Shown here one piece after another: positions 17,109 through 25,437 of a stretch of DNA of 52,533 bases. The stretch's first letter is position 1. Every line of letters begins with the position of its first letter. The notes beneath the pieces were generated by a model. The model searched no databases. It saw only the letters and a list, made by a program, of their open reading frames with translations, and was not told the origin of the DNA. The position numbers were made by a program, and so were the translations under genes. Origin of the DNA: an uncultured Methylococcaceae bacterium (lineage in GTDB: Bacteria > Pseudomonadota > Gammaproteobacteria > Methylococcales > Methylomonadaceae); NCBI GenBank assembly GCA_903866825.1, contig CAIPPE010000060.1, positions 1 through 52,533 of the forward strand, in the 5' to 3' direction.

Positions 17109-17715
17109 TAAAACAGATCACCTGGTTTATGTAGTTGATGATGATTTTGCAGTGTGCGATTCATTATCGCTGCTGATCCAGGCAACGGGGTATCGTGTTA
17201 AAGGCTTTCATTCCGCGCAAGAATTTTTAGATAACTACGATAATAAAATTCCAGGATGCCTGATACTGGATGTCAGGATGCAGCCAATGAGTGGACTTGA
17301 ACTTCAGGATAAGTTATTGGCACAAAAGATTGAAATCCCCATTATATTCATCAGTGGACATTCCAGAGTTCTGGATTCGTCAAAAGCGTTTAGAAGTGGT
17401 GCTATCGATTTTCTTGAGAAACCATTTGATAATGAAATACTGCTGGTACGTATCGAAGAAGCCATCCAGAAAAATATTGAAAACAGAACCCAAAACTTTG
17501 AACATGAAATTATTCAGCAACGGATTGAATCGCTAACGCTTAGGGAAAAAGATGTTTTGATATGTGTTATTAAAGGCTTTTCAAATAAAGAGATTGCAAT
17601 ACTGATGGGCATAAGTCATCGCACAATAGAGAAACACAGGGGTACTATTATGCTAAAAATGCAGGTACAACAATTTTCTGAATTAATGATTTTGTTAAAA
17701 GAAATTTTGATATAG
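17098..17715 (+). CDS. FixJ/NarL-type response regulator
   Basis: 205 residues. The receiver domain (about 8-120) has the acidic pair in VYVVDDD, the phospho-acceptor Asp in CLILDVRMQPMSG, and Lys in FLEKPF. The C-terminal LuxR-type helix-turn-helix reads LTLREKDVLICVIKGFSNKEI and then ISHRTIEKHRGTIM. I place the start at the ATG at 17098, just inside the kinase stop at 17108; a reading from 17050 would add residues that do not belong to a receiver. It is a transcription factor controlled by the kinase upstream. It converges on the lipid-transport operon with only 10 bases between stops. Confidence 0.92.
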   Translation: MPTNKTDHLVYVVDDDFAVCDSLSLLIQATGYRVKGFHSAQEFLDNYDNKIPGCLILDVRMQPMSGLELQDKLLAQKIEIPIIFISGHSRVLDSSKAFRSGAIDFLEKPFDNEILLVRIEEAIQKNIENRTQNFEHEIIQQRIESLTLREKDVLICVIKGFSNKEIAILMGISHRTIEKHRGTIMLKMQVQQFSELMILLKEILI

Positions 17716-17725
17716 CCACCACAAC

Positions 17726-18370
17726 TTATAATGTCCCTCCATCAGCCATGAACTGCCGTAAAGTTTGTGATATTTCCAAACCCAATTGCGTCAAACATTG
17801 ACTCTGCGCCTTAACCATCAATCCATAATCCGTGCTGGAACCAGCGTACTGATATTCAGAACGCTTATCCAGAACAGTATTATCCTTATGCTTAATAAAC
17901 CACTGTACAATTAAACGAGCCTGCCCCGCTGCATCAACATTAAACTCAACAATATCCATACCCACCTGATAATCAACCACCTGTCGCTGTGGCCAGGGAT
18001 AACGCACCATCCGATCCGTATTTAACTGCCCCGGTAGTACCTGATAGAGAGCCAGGGATATATTCTGATCTAAACGTTCAGCCCAACGATGGTCTTCTGA
18101 TAATAAATATTGATTAGGCGTTACTGCCACAATGATTTGTGGCCGGTTTAAATAGTCTGGAATTCTAATGGGGCCTAAACCTATCACGGGGCCTGACCCC
18201 ACCTTGTTAGCGTAAGCGGGATTTGTGACAGCAACATCCGCAGTCAGTCGGTAAAACTGTATCGGCTTGGCACTGTTAGTGCAGCCATTAACAAGTGCCG
18301 CTAAAACCAATAGACTCATGCCAATAAAGTGGCTTCGTGTAAGAACCAAACGATCAATAGTAAATTTCAT
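17726..18370 (-). CDS. ABC-transport auxiliary lipoprotein (PqiC/YmbA type)
   Basis: 214 residues. The signal peptide ends VNGC with Cys30 as the lipidation site. The mature part begins KPIQFYRL and contains GPVIGLGPIRIPDYLNRPQI, the hallmark of the PqiC/YmbA (DUF330) family, and ends in a helical region. These lipoproteins partner with MCE proteins of lipid transporters at the outer membrane. It is the last gene of the four-gene MCE operon, 6 bases after the MCE gene. The family match is strong; the transported lipid is unknown. Confidence 0.88.
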   Translation of the reverse strand: MKFTIDRLVLTRSHFIGMSLLVLAALVNGCTNSAKPIQFYRLTADVAVTNPAYANKVGSGPVIGLGPIRIPDYLNRPQIIVAVTPNQYLLSEDHRWAERLDQNISLALYQVLPGQLNTDRMVRYPWPQRQVVDYQVGMDIVEFNVDAAGQARLIVQWFIKHKDNTVLDKRSEYQYAGSSTDYGLMVKAQSQCLTQLGLEISQTLRQFMADGGTL

Positions 18371-18376
18371 AGCGGT

Positions 18377-19375
18377 TTATTCCTTACCATAAAGTATTGA
18401 ATCGGGATGTCTCTCTAAATAATCAGTTAAATTTTTTGTCGATTGAGCCGCATCCCGTAAGGCCTCCAAAGATTGCCATAAGGGTGCCCCAGGGTCTGCA
18501 AGTGCTTCAACAGAGCCTACTGCCTGCTTTGACTCCTGCAATACATTGGTAGCTGTCTCTAACGTTTTTTGTGTGGATTTTAACAACGGTATCATTTCCT
18601 GGTTAAACTGCTTTACCATCACTCGCGTATCCGACGTGGCGCCGTTCATGTTAGTGACTAAAGGAATCAGTGTAGTGTTCAAACTCGCTATCAGTGTTTC
18701 TGTTTCTTTTAAGGTTTTATTTAATGAAGCACGACTGGCTTTTAATTCATCGGATGTGGCGATTGTACGTAACTCTTTTACTGTCGCAGCAAAATCATTC
18801 ACTATTTGCTCAATAGGTAATTGACGAAATTTAGTGAGAACTTCTTCAGCAGCGTCTTTAATTTGATCTACAGTCGTTGGAACAGAGGGTAGTTCGGGAA
18901 TCCCTTTATAGTTAAGTCCTGTTAACTTAATCGGCATATCCCGATAAAAATTAAACTCAACATATAATAATCCCGTCAATAGGCTCTGTGTTTGTAATTG
19001 CGCTTTAAGACCTGATTCAATCAATTGCTTAGCATTTTCTTTGCTTTCTTCCTCGGTACTGGCCACATGCAGCGGGTGTCCATCGGAATCTAAAACCGCT
19101 GTTGGATCAATTTCAATCACGACCGGCTTAATAATATCTTTTGCCTTTTGGCTTATCTCCAAAGAAATTTCTTTTACAGTACCAATTTGTACGCCTTGTA
19201 ACTTGACGGGTGCACCGACATTTAAGCCATTTAAAGCTGAATCAAAATAAATGACATACTCAATTTTTTTCTTGAGAAATTTTCCTCCACCAAAAACCAA
19301 AACCGCAATAATTAACAGCGTTAGAGAACCGACCAGAAATGCACCGATAGTATAGGGATTAACGGGTTTGCTCAT
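18377..19375 (-). CDS. MCE-domain (MlaD/PqiB-like) lipid-transport protein
   Basis: 332 residues. An N-terminal membrane anchor (about 8-30) is followed by one MCE domain (about 37-120; the block LNVGAPVKLQGVQIGTVKEI is diagnostic), and then a long helical region (about 165-320) rich in Thr, Leu and Lys. A single MCE domain with a long helical tail resembles the LetB/PqiB/Mce helical-needle group more than short MlaD. It should form a periplasmic hexamer that carries lipid between the membranes. The start overlaps the ATPase stop by four bases. Confidence 0.9.
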   Translation of the reverse strand: MSKPVNPYTIGAFLVGSLTLLIIAVLVFGGGKFLKKKIEYVIYFDSALNGLNVGAPVKLQGVQIGTVKEISLEISQKAKDIIKPVVIEIDPTAVLDSDGHPLHVASTEEESKENAKQLIESGLKAQLQTQSLLTGLLYVEFNFYRDMPIKLTGLNYKGIPELPSVPTTVDQIKDAAEEVLTKFRQLPIEQIVNDFAATVKELRTIATSDELKASRASLNKTLKETETLIASLNTTLIPLVTNMNGATSDTRVMVKQFNQEMIPLLKSTQKTLETATNVLQESKQAVGSVEALADPGAPLWQSLEALRDAAQSTKNLTDYLERHPDSILYGKE

Positions 19376-20166
19376 AGGGGATGCCTGTCAAGATAGTGAG
19401 TATTGTTTTCTGGAATTTGTGTTTCACCACGGGTTAAGAAACGGATTACTTTGGGGTCTGTCGATTCAGCCAATAATTTTTTAGGCGCCCCACTGGCTAT
19501 CATGGTTTTTGTTTCTGGATCCAGAAAGACTGAATTTGTGCCAATAGCGAAGATACTGGCTAATTCATGCGTGACCATAACGACAGTTGCGCCTAAATTA
19601 TCACGCAGACTAAGAATTAAATCATCCAGTAACTTGGCACTGATGGGATCCAGGCCCGCCGAAGGCTCATCAAAAAACAAAATCTCTGGATCCAAAGCCA
19701 TGGCACGCGCCAGACCGGCCCGTTTTTGCATCCCTCCACTAATTTCTGAAGGGTAATAGTCTTCAAATCCCGCCAAACCCACCAAGGCCAGCTTATAAGA
19801 AACAATTCTGCGAATTCTTTCCGCACCCAGCTTGGTATGTTCAGTAATCGGTAAGGCTATATTTTCTGCCAGGGTCATTGAACTCAATAATGCACCGCTT
19901 TGAAATAAAACCCCCGTGCGTTTTAAAATTCGGTTGCGTGCTTGATCATCGGCTTGCCAGAGACTTTCTTCACCATAAAACACATCACCTTTTGCAGGAC
20001 GTTGCAAACCGATTAAATGCATCAGTAAGGTACTCTTACCGCAGCCGCTACCGCCCATAATAATAAAAATATCACCCTGATTAATCGTAAAATCCAGATC
20101 CCTTTGAATAATAAAACGTCCATAGGCCATGGTCATGTTTTTAATTGTCAGGCAGGGCGTAGTCAT
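19372..20166 (-). CDS. ABC lipid transporter ATP-binding protein (MlaF-like)
   Basis: 264 residues. Walker A GGSGCGKST at 38-46, Q-loop Gln89, signature ISGGMQKRAGLARA from about 142, Walker B ILFFDEPSAGLDP near 162-174, and switch His200. The ISGGMQKR signature is that of the MlaF/Mkl group of MCE-linked ATPases. It energises the permease encoded 2 bases upstream and is coupled to the MCE gene downstream. Confidence 0.93.
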   Translation of the reverse strand: MTTPCLTIKNMTMAYGRFIIQRDLDFTINQGDIFIIMGGSGCGKSTLLMHLIGLQRPAKGDVFYGEESLWQADDQARNRILKRTGVLFQSGALLSSMTLAENIALPITEHTKLGAERIRRIVSYKLALVGLAGFEDYYPSEISGGMQKRAGLARAMALDPEILFFDEPSAGLDPISAKLLDDLILSLRDNLGATVVMVTHELASIFAIGTNSVFLDPETKTMIASGAPKKLLAESTDPKVIRFLTRGETQIPENNTHYLDRHPL

Positions 20167-20168
20167 AA

Positions 20169-21314
20169 TTAAATACCCAGACGATTACAGATAACCGTCA
20201 TCAATGAATCCGCCATCACGATAAAAACAATCCCGGTGACCACGGCTGAAGTCGCAGCATCACCCACTGCTGAAGCACTACGTCCACATTGCATACCCCG
20301 CATACAACCCGACAATGCTATCAAGATACCAAAAACAGCGCACTTGGAAATTCCAATCATTAAATCCGTTAAATGAACTGCACCAGCAGTACGATGAAGA
20401 TATTCAACCAGTGACACATCAAAAAAAGCCACAGTCACCAATGAACCACCCACCATCCCCATCAAATCGGCATAGATGCAGAGTAGTGGCATGACCAAAA
20501 TAAGCGCTAAAATTCGAGGTAAAACTAAAAACTCCATAGGCTGAAAACCCATCGTTTTTAGTGCGTCAATCTCACTGTTGACCTGCATGGTACCTAATTG
20601 TGCTGCATAGGCTGCACCCGTCCGGCCTGACATAATAATAGCCGCCATCAAACCACCCATTTCTCGAGTCATGCCTAAGCCAACCAGATCAGCAATATAA
20701 ATTTGCGCACCAAACAACGCTAATTGGACTGACCCCACAAAGGCCAAAATCAATCCTACTAATAGACTGATTAAGGTAATAATAGGTAATGCGGACGGTC
20801 CGCAACTTTGAATATTCATCCATAAATCAACCCACCGAAAGCGGGCTTTACCGCGTGTCAAAGCAGCAAAACTCAGTGCTGTTTCACCAATAAACACAAT
20901 CAAGTCATGCGTTTCTTTAACGAAATGTAATACACCATTACCCATTGTTTCAAGCCAGGGTATTTTAATTTCCTTTCTTCGTGCTCCAACACGCTCTGGC
21001 ACCGCAGATACCAGACTAAGCAAGCCCTGGATACCTTCAGGCAAAGTTGACGTATCAACCTGAATGTTCTGATTTTTACCCAGATCAATCAGTCGAATAA
21101 GATCAGTCATTAGCAAACTATCCCAACGTCCTAGGGTTTTCGTGGAAAAAACCAGTTGCTGAACGCCCTCTTTTGTTAATTGTGCCAAGACGGGCTCTAA
21201 TGAAGGTGTGTCTGCATCTAACACCCAATCGCCGGCTATTGAAACTTCTAGGATTTCTTGTTTAAGAGCAACCTTAATTTCTGAAGGCACATTATTTACA
21301 ATGTTAGCTGTCAT
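20169..21314 (-). CDS. MlaE-family permease with N-terminal STAS domain
   Basis: 381 residues. The first 115 or so residues form a STAS-like domain (AGDWVLDADTPSLEPVL onward). The remainder is the MlaE permease, with helices from about 150 to the end and the conserved run EMGGLMAAIIMSGRTGAAYAA in the middle. Fusion of STAS to MlaE is a known architecture in which the STAS part is thought to regulate the permease; E. coli has it as the separate protein MlaB. First gene of the operon permease-ATPase-MCE-lipoprotein. Confidence 0.92.
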   Translation of the reverse strand: MTANIVNNVPSEIKVALKQEILEVSIAGDWVLDADTPSLEPVLAQLTKEGVQQLVFSTKTLGRWDSLLMTDLIRLIDLGKNQNIQVDTSTLPEGIQGLLSLVSAVPERVGARRKEIKIPWLETMGNGVLHFVKETHDLIVFIGETALSFAALTRGKARFRWVDLWMNIQSCGPSALPIITLISLLVGLILAFVGSVQLALFGAQIYIADLVGLGMTREMGGLMAAIIMSGRTGAAYAAQLGTMQVNSEIDALKTMGFQPMEFLVLPRILALILVMPLLCIYADLMGMVGGSLVTVAFFDVSLVEYLHRTAGAVHLTDLMIGISKCAVFGILIALSGCMRGMQCGRSASAVGDAATSAVVTGIVFIVMADSLMTVICNRLGI

Positions 21315-21358
21315 GATGGATTACACATAAAATTGTTTAATTAACTCACCAGCTAATC

Positions 21359-21380
21359 TTTAAAGCCAATCTAAAGCCAA
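21359..21380 (-). repeat. 11-base tandem direct repeat before the MCE operon
   Basis: On the minus strand TTGGCTTTAGA and TTGGCTTTAAA stand in direct tandem about 45-65 bases upstream of the permease start. The position would suit a promoter or activator site for the operon. Confidence 0.35.
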
Positions 21381-21462
21381 CCCGTTTGCGCTTTATAATC
21401 ATAACCCTCACCCTAGTTATCTTTAAATTATATGTATCAGTTATGACTCAATTGATCAATTT

Positions 21463-22566
21463 TTAAAATTCTGATTTCTCAACAATCTGTACCCGCTGGG
21501 TAATACCACAGACTAAAGTGTAAGGTATCGTATCTGCGCACTGGGCAATTTCTTCAACGGACAAGGCCTCCCCCCAGAGAGTTACAGGATCACCCGGCTT
21601 TGCTTGTGGCTGAGTTTCAAGGTCAACGGTTATCATGTCCATTGATACCCTACCAATCAATGGCACACGCTGACCATTCACTAACACGGGCGTACCCACT
21701 TTGGCATAACGAGGATAACCATCACCATAACCGATCGCAATAACGCCTAAAGTGGTTTTTTTCTTACAGATCCAAGATCCTGAATAACCTACTTTATCAC
21801 CTTTTTCTAAATCTTTTATCGCTATCAACCGGGAATGAAGACTCATAAGCGGTTTTAACCCCAATTCCTTACCCGTACTCTCTGGAAACGGTGAAATTCC
21901 ATACAACATAACACCAGGCCGCACCCAATCGGTTAACGCTTCTTTCCAGGCTATAATCCCGGCCGAGTTAGCAATACTGCATTCGAGCTTAAACTCGGAG
22001 TTCGATTCAATCGTTGCAATGGTATTATTAAATAAATGAATTTGTTTTAACGTCGTTGGGTCTTGTAAATCATCTGCACTCGCTAGATGCGTCATAAAGT
22101 TAATCGGCCAACGAATAATCGGACAGTGCTTTAAACGGTGATACACAGCCTCAAACTCATGGGTTTTAAATCCCAATCGGTTCATACCCGTATCCAGTTT
22201 TAACCAGATAGCAATCTGCTTTTGCTCTACCCTACTTTCAAATATTTCAACTTGCTGAAATGAATGTACCACTGCATCTAACTGATAGAGCAAAAGCTCA
22301 TCTAATTCTTCAGCACACGTAAAACCTTCCAAAACGGCAATCCGGCCTTTTATGCCTGCTCTACGTAAACGCACACCTTCATCGACCCGTGCAACAGCAA
22401 AACCATCCACTGTTTTTAATGCATCCGCTATTCGCAACAAGCCATGCCCATAACCATTTGCCTTAATCACTGCCATGATTTTTGAAGCGGGTGCGTACTC
22501 GCGCACTCTTTGCAAATTATGTTGCGCCGCCTCTAAATTTAAAACCGCATAGGCTGCTGGTGTCAT
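21463..22566 (-). CDS. alr: alanine racemase
   Basis: 367 residues. PLP-dependent enzyme that interconverts L- and D-alanine for peptidoglycan. The PLP lysine is Lys35 in MAVIKANGYGHG, and the second catalytic residue is Tyr261 in KVGYSGSW. The conserved GYGDGYPR and IGRVSMDMITVD blocks are present, and the length is normal. The start overlaps the dnaB stop by four bases (ATGA), the gammaproteobacterial dnaB-alr arrangement. A 12-base palindrome (AATTGATCAATT, 21450-21461) lies just past the stop, without a clear T-run. Confidence 0.97.
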   Translation of the reverse strand: MTPAAYAVLNLEAAQHNLQRVREYAPASKIMAVIKANGYGHGLLRIADALKTVDGFAVARVDEGVRLRRAGIKGRIAVLEGFTCAEELDELLLYQLDAVVHSFQQVEIFESRVEQKQIAIWLKLDTGMNRLGFKTHEFEAVYHRLKHCPIIRWPINFMTHLASADDLQDPTTLKQIHLFNNTIATIESNSEFKLECSIANSAGIIAWKEALTDWVRPGVMLYGISPFPESTGKELGLKPLMSLHSRLIAIKDLEKGDKVGYSGSWICKKKTTLGVIAIGYGDGYPRYAKVGTPVLVNGQRVPLIGRVSMDMITVDLETQPQAKPGDPVTLWGEALSVEEIAQCADTIPYTLVCGITQRVQIVEKSEF

Positions 22567-23960
22567 TCATAATCTCCAGAACTATAGGGATTACCAGCAA
22601 AATTCTCAAAGCGGGTAAATTGACCCAAAAAGGTTAAACGCACCGTACCTAAAGGCCCATTTCGTTGTTTACCAATAATTATTTCAGCGATACCTTTATC
22701 AGGACTGTCTTCGTTATAAACCTCATCACGGTATACAAAAACAATCAAATCAGCATCCTGCTCAATAGCTCCAGAATCACGCAAATCTGACATCACTGGA
22801 CGCTTATTAGGACGTTGTTCCAAGTTTCTATTTAACTGTGATAAAGCAACAACCGGCACATTCAATTCCTTTGCTAACGCTTTTAAGCCTCTGGAAATAT
22901 CAGAAATCTGTTGTACCCGATTATCACCACTGGACGGAGATTGCATTAATTGCAGATAATCCACTACAATCAAGCCTAACTGTCCATGTTCTCGTGCTAA
23001 TCGCCTTGCTCTTGCACGAACTTCAGTGGGGGTGAGGGCTGGTGAATCGTCTATGAATAATTGCGTTCCTGCCAGAATATTAATAGCGGATGTTAAGCGT
23101 GGCCAATCATCATCTTCTAACTTACCCGTTCTGACTTTATTTTGATCTATTCGGCCTAATGAAGACATCATACGCATAGCCAAGGAATCGCCAGGCATTT
23201 CCATACTAAATACTGCAACTGGTTTACCGCATTTTAAAGCAATATTTTCAGCCATATTCATGGCAATCGTCGTTTTACCCATCGAAGGTCTACCGGCTAC
23301 GATTATTAAATCTGCAGGTTGCAATCCTGACGTTAAGGCATCAAAATCGGTAAATCCAGTACTTGCACCAGTAATTGCACCTTCTTGCTCAAATAAGGTT
23401 TCAATCTTGTCAACTGCCTGGGCAAGCAAGGATTTTATCGATATAAAACCACCGCCCTGCCCTTTTTGCCGTTGTTCAGCTATTTGAAAAACCTGTCGCT
23501 CTGCATTCTCTAATAATTCTGCAGTATCACGTCCATCGGTATTAAAAGCAGAGTCCGAAATTTCTGTGCCAATATGAATTAATTGCCGTAAGACTGAACG
23601 ATCTCTAACAATATTCGCATAGGCAACAATATTTGCAGCACTGGGCGTATCCTTGGCCAGCATGATCAAATAACCCAGTCCACCCACATTGTCTAACTCA
23701 CCGATGGCTTTTAACGCATCCGATAAAGTAATCACGTCAAAAGGAATCTGTTTTTCGGCCAACTCTTCTATCTTTCTGAAAATAAGCTGATGGCTACGCC
23801 GATAAAAATCTGTTTCAACAACCTTGTCGGCTATTGAATCCCAGGTTTGATTATCAAGCATCAAACCACCCAGGACAGATTGTTCTGCTTGTATTGAATT
23901 GGGAGGGACTTTCAGAGCATCCAGTGAATAATCATGTTCCATTGAATAGTTTTCAGACAT
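22563..23960 (-). CDS. dnaB: replicative DNA helicase DnaB
   Basis: 465 residues. The N-terminal primase-interacting domain (about 20-125) is followed by a RecA-type helicase domain (about 185-455) with Walker A GRPSMGKTT (223-231), Walker B LIVVDYLQLM (about 330-339) and the ALSQLNRNLEQRP block with the following SDLRDSGAIEQDAD. Opens the DNA at replication forks as a hexamer. No intein or insertion is seen. The rpsF-rpsR-rplI genes that often precede dnaB are absent; instead a short plus-strand gene lies upstream. A second in-frame ATG at 23942 exists. Confidence 0.97.
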   Translation of the reverse strand: MSENYSMEHDYSLDALKVPPNSIQAEQSVLGGLMLDNQTWDSIADKVVETDFYRRSHQLIFRKIEELAEKQIPFDVITLSDALKAIGELDNVGGLGYLIMLAKDTPSAANIVAYANIVRDRSVLRQLIHIGTEISDSAFNTDGRDTAELLENAERQVFQIAEQRQKGQGGGFISIKSLLAQAVDKIETLFEQEGAITGASTGFTDFDALTSGLQPADLIIVAGRPSMGKTTIAMNMAENIALKCGKPVAVFSMEMPGDSLAMRMMSSLGRIDQNKVRTGKLEDDDWPRLTSAINILAGTQLFIDDSPALTPTEVRARARRLAREHGQLGLIVVDYLQLMQSPSSGDNRVQQISDISRGLKALAKELNVPVVALSQLNRNLEQRPNKRPVMSDLRDSGAIEQDADLIVFVYRDEVYNEDSPDKGIAEIIIGKQRNGPLGTVRLTFLGQFTRFENFAGNPYSSGDYE

Positions 23961-24090
23961 GGGGGGTTAACAGTTAAAAAATATAGATATTAACATGATA
24001 GCGATTTTCAGTCATGAGCGACTCAAAATCACAAATACCTAGACAACATACTTTAAAATCTTACGGCTCATTCAGGATGTATTCATTTAA

Positions 24091-24136
24091 TTTAACTTTA
24101 AATACCCTCTTTCTATTATTTACATTTGAAAGAGGG
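24091..24136 (+). promoter_or_regulatory. promoter and inverted repeat controlling the 61-residue gene
   Basis: TTTAAC (24091-24096) and TATTAT (24114-24119) are spaced by 17. A perfect 9-base inverted repeat, CCCTCTTTC (24105-24113) and GAAAGAGGG (24128-24136), brackets the -10 box. Its right arm is also the ribosome site (AGAGGG) of the ATG at 24141. It could be an operator over the promoter, or in a longer transcript a hairpin that hides the ribosome site. Confidence 0.5.
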
Positions 24137-24140
24137 ACTT

Positions 24141-24326
24141 ATGAATCTGATACTAAAAGACGCTCAACGTATTTTGGATGATTGTAGAGAAAACCATCTG
24201 CATCCAGCCAACAATATACGTCATCCATTACATCAAGAAACATTAAAGGCAATCAATGAGCTTGAAAAATTTATTTTTGAATTAACCGATAAACCGAAAA
24301 TAACAGTACCAAAAAGAAGAAAATGA
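24141..24326 (+). CDS. small uncharacterised helical protein
   Basis: 61 residues starting MNLILKDAQRILDDCRENH. The sequence is predicted helical, has no signal peptide or membrane helix, and ends in a basic tail KPKITVPKRRK. The AGAGGG ribosome site is well placed, and a promoter-like pair lies just upstream, so I believe it is expressed. An in-frame TTG at 24126 would overlap the ribosome site and is less likely. It diverges from dnaB and converges on the STAS gene. I do not recognise the family. Confidence 0.6.
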   Translation: MNLILKDAQRILDDCRENHLHPANNIRHPLHQETLKAINELEKFIFELTDKPKITVPKRRK

Positions 24327-24347
24327 AAGGGGGGGAAGCAGGACAAA

Positions 24348-24388
24348 TGCAGGCATGGTTATCCCATTGGTTTTAGGGATAACCTGCA
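24348..24388. terminator. hairpin between convergent genes
   Basis: A perfect 9-base inverted repeat, GGTTATCCC (24357-24365) and GGGATAACC (24376-24384), has a 10-base loop. An outer pair, TGCAGG (24348-24353) and CCTGCA (24383-24388), can compete with it. It lies between the convergent 61-residue gene and the STAS gene and could end transcription from both sides. No long T-run follows. Confidence 0.5.
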
Positions 24389-24466
24389 ATGTTGATATTA
24401 AATAAAAATTAAATTGAATATTATCAACACCAAAAGAATTTCATCTAAATTTATGCATATTAAGCA

Positions 24467-24808
24467 CTATTTATTAGATTCCAAAGCTTCTATGGCTCTT
24501 GGTAAAGTGGGGATAATTTCAAATATAGTATGTAGGCGAGTCAACTCGATTAATGACTGTACAACTGGACTGGTCACTAAAACTAAGCGCCCTGATTTAA
24601 TTTGCATATTTTTAAATGCTGATATTAGCACTGCACAGGCACTAGAATCAATAAAGGTTACTTTTTCCAAATCAATAATCAGTTTGCCACTACCCTCCTT
24701 TATCAAACTATTTAAGCGATTCCGTACTTCAGGTGTATCGGCCATAATGAAGCGACCGGATAATTCAATAATATCGATATCGTTATGTTGTTGTTCATGA
24801 AGAATCAT
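24467..24808 (-). CDS. STAS-domain anti-sigma factor antagonist
   Basis: 113 residues, a single STAS domain of the SpoIIAA/RsbV type. The phosphorylation site lies in TFIDSSACAVLISA; Ser56 corresponds to the regulated serine. The usual DSSG is DSSA here. I choose the ATG at 24808, which has AAGGAAAC upstream; a reading from 24868 adds residues outside the domain. It follows the kinase gene by 72 bases. In partner switching the unphosphorylated form binds the kinase or another target. No sigma factor is encoded in the window, so the target may be a protein of polysaccharide synthesis. Confidence 0.88.
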   Translation of the reverse strand: MILHEQQHNDIDIIELSGRFIMADTPEVRNRLNSLIKEGSGKLIIDLEKVTFIDSSACAVLISAFKNMQIKSGRLVLVTSPVVQSLIELTRLHTIFEIIPTLPRAIEALESNK

Positions 24809-24880
24809 ATTGGTTTCCTTGTTAAATTTTAAAAAACACTTATGACAAAAAATACTCAATAAGCGCATGAATTTTTTGAA

Positions 24881-25384
24881 CTATGCTACCTGTTGAAAGT
24901 ATTTAATTAAGGTCAAAGTATTTCTGGAGGATTTGAGCAAAGAATTGTGGAACACATCACTATCTGATGATGATGGAGTACAAACCCTCTCTCTTTCTAC
25001 ATACTCAACTGCCTTGTAATAGTATTCATCCACACAAGCATTAATAATCCACCACCCTCGTCCACCTTCCGCATCAATCTCCGGTAATGCAGCAACAGGC
25101 AAAGCAGTCATAGATATCCCGTAATCAATTATTTCAATATTTAAGCAACCAGTTGACTGAATCCATTTTACAATTATTTCATTGCCTTTCTGACTTTTAT
25201 AAGCATGTAAAATAACATTGTTTAACGCCTCAACTACAGCAAGCTGAATATCATGAGCGTAAACTTCACTGTTTGTAGCATAAAGACAAAGCGCGTTAAT
25301 AGCTTCCCCCAATGGAGAAACATTTTTAGGGTCGCTGACTATTTTTAAAGTAATGATGTCGGGTGCATTTATATCTGCTGTCAT
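24881..25384 (-). CDS. RsbW/SpoIIAB-like serine kinase
   Basis: 167 residues with a GHKL ATPase fold. The N box reads VVEALNNVILHAY (Glu52, Asn56), the G1 box IIDYGIS is near 85-91, and the G2 box GGRGWWIINA is near 107-116. These proteins phosphorylate a STAS antagonist and bind either it or a sigma factor. The gene lies 53 bases after the last polysaccharide gene on the same strand, so it may be cotranscribed with the locus. It has a longer Ser-rich tail (CTPSSSDSD) than typical RsbW. The matching phosphatase is probably the gene at 51118. Confidence 0.87.
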   Translation of the reverse strand: MTADINAPDIITLKIVSDPKNVSPLGEAINALCLYATNSEVYAHDIQLAVVEALNNVILHAYKSQKGNEIIVKWIQSTGCLNIEIIDYGISMTALPVAALPEIDAEGGRGWWIINACVDEYYYKAVEYVERERVCTPSSSDSDVFHNSLLKSSRNTLTLIKYFQQVA

Positions 25385-25437
25385 CTTGTGTTACTCACAT
25401 ATAAAATTGGCTATTTATTATGAAGTTCATTTTTTAT

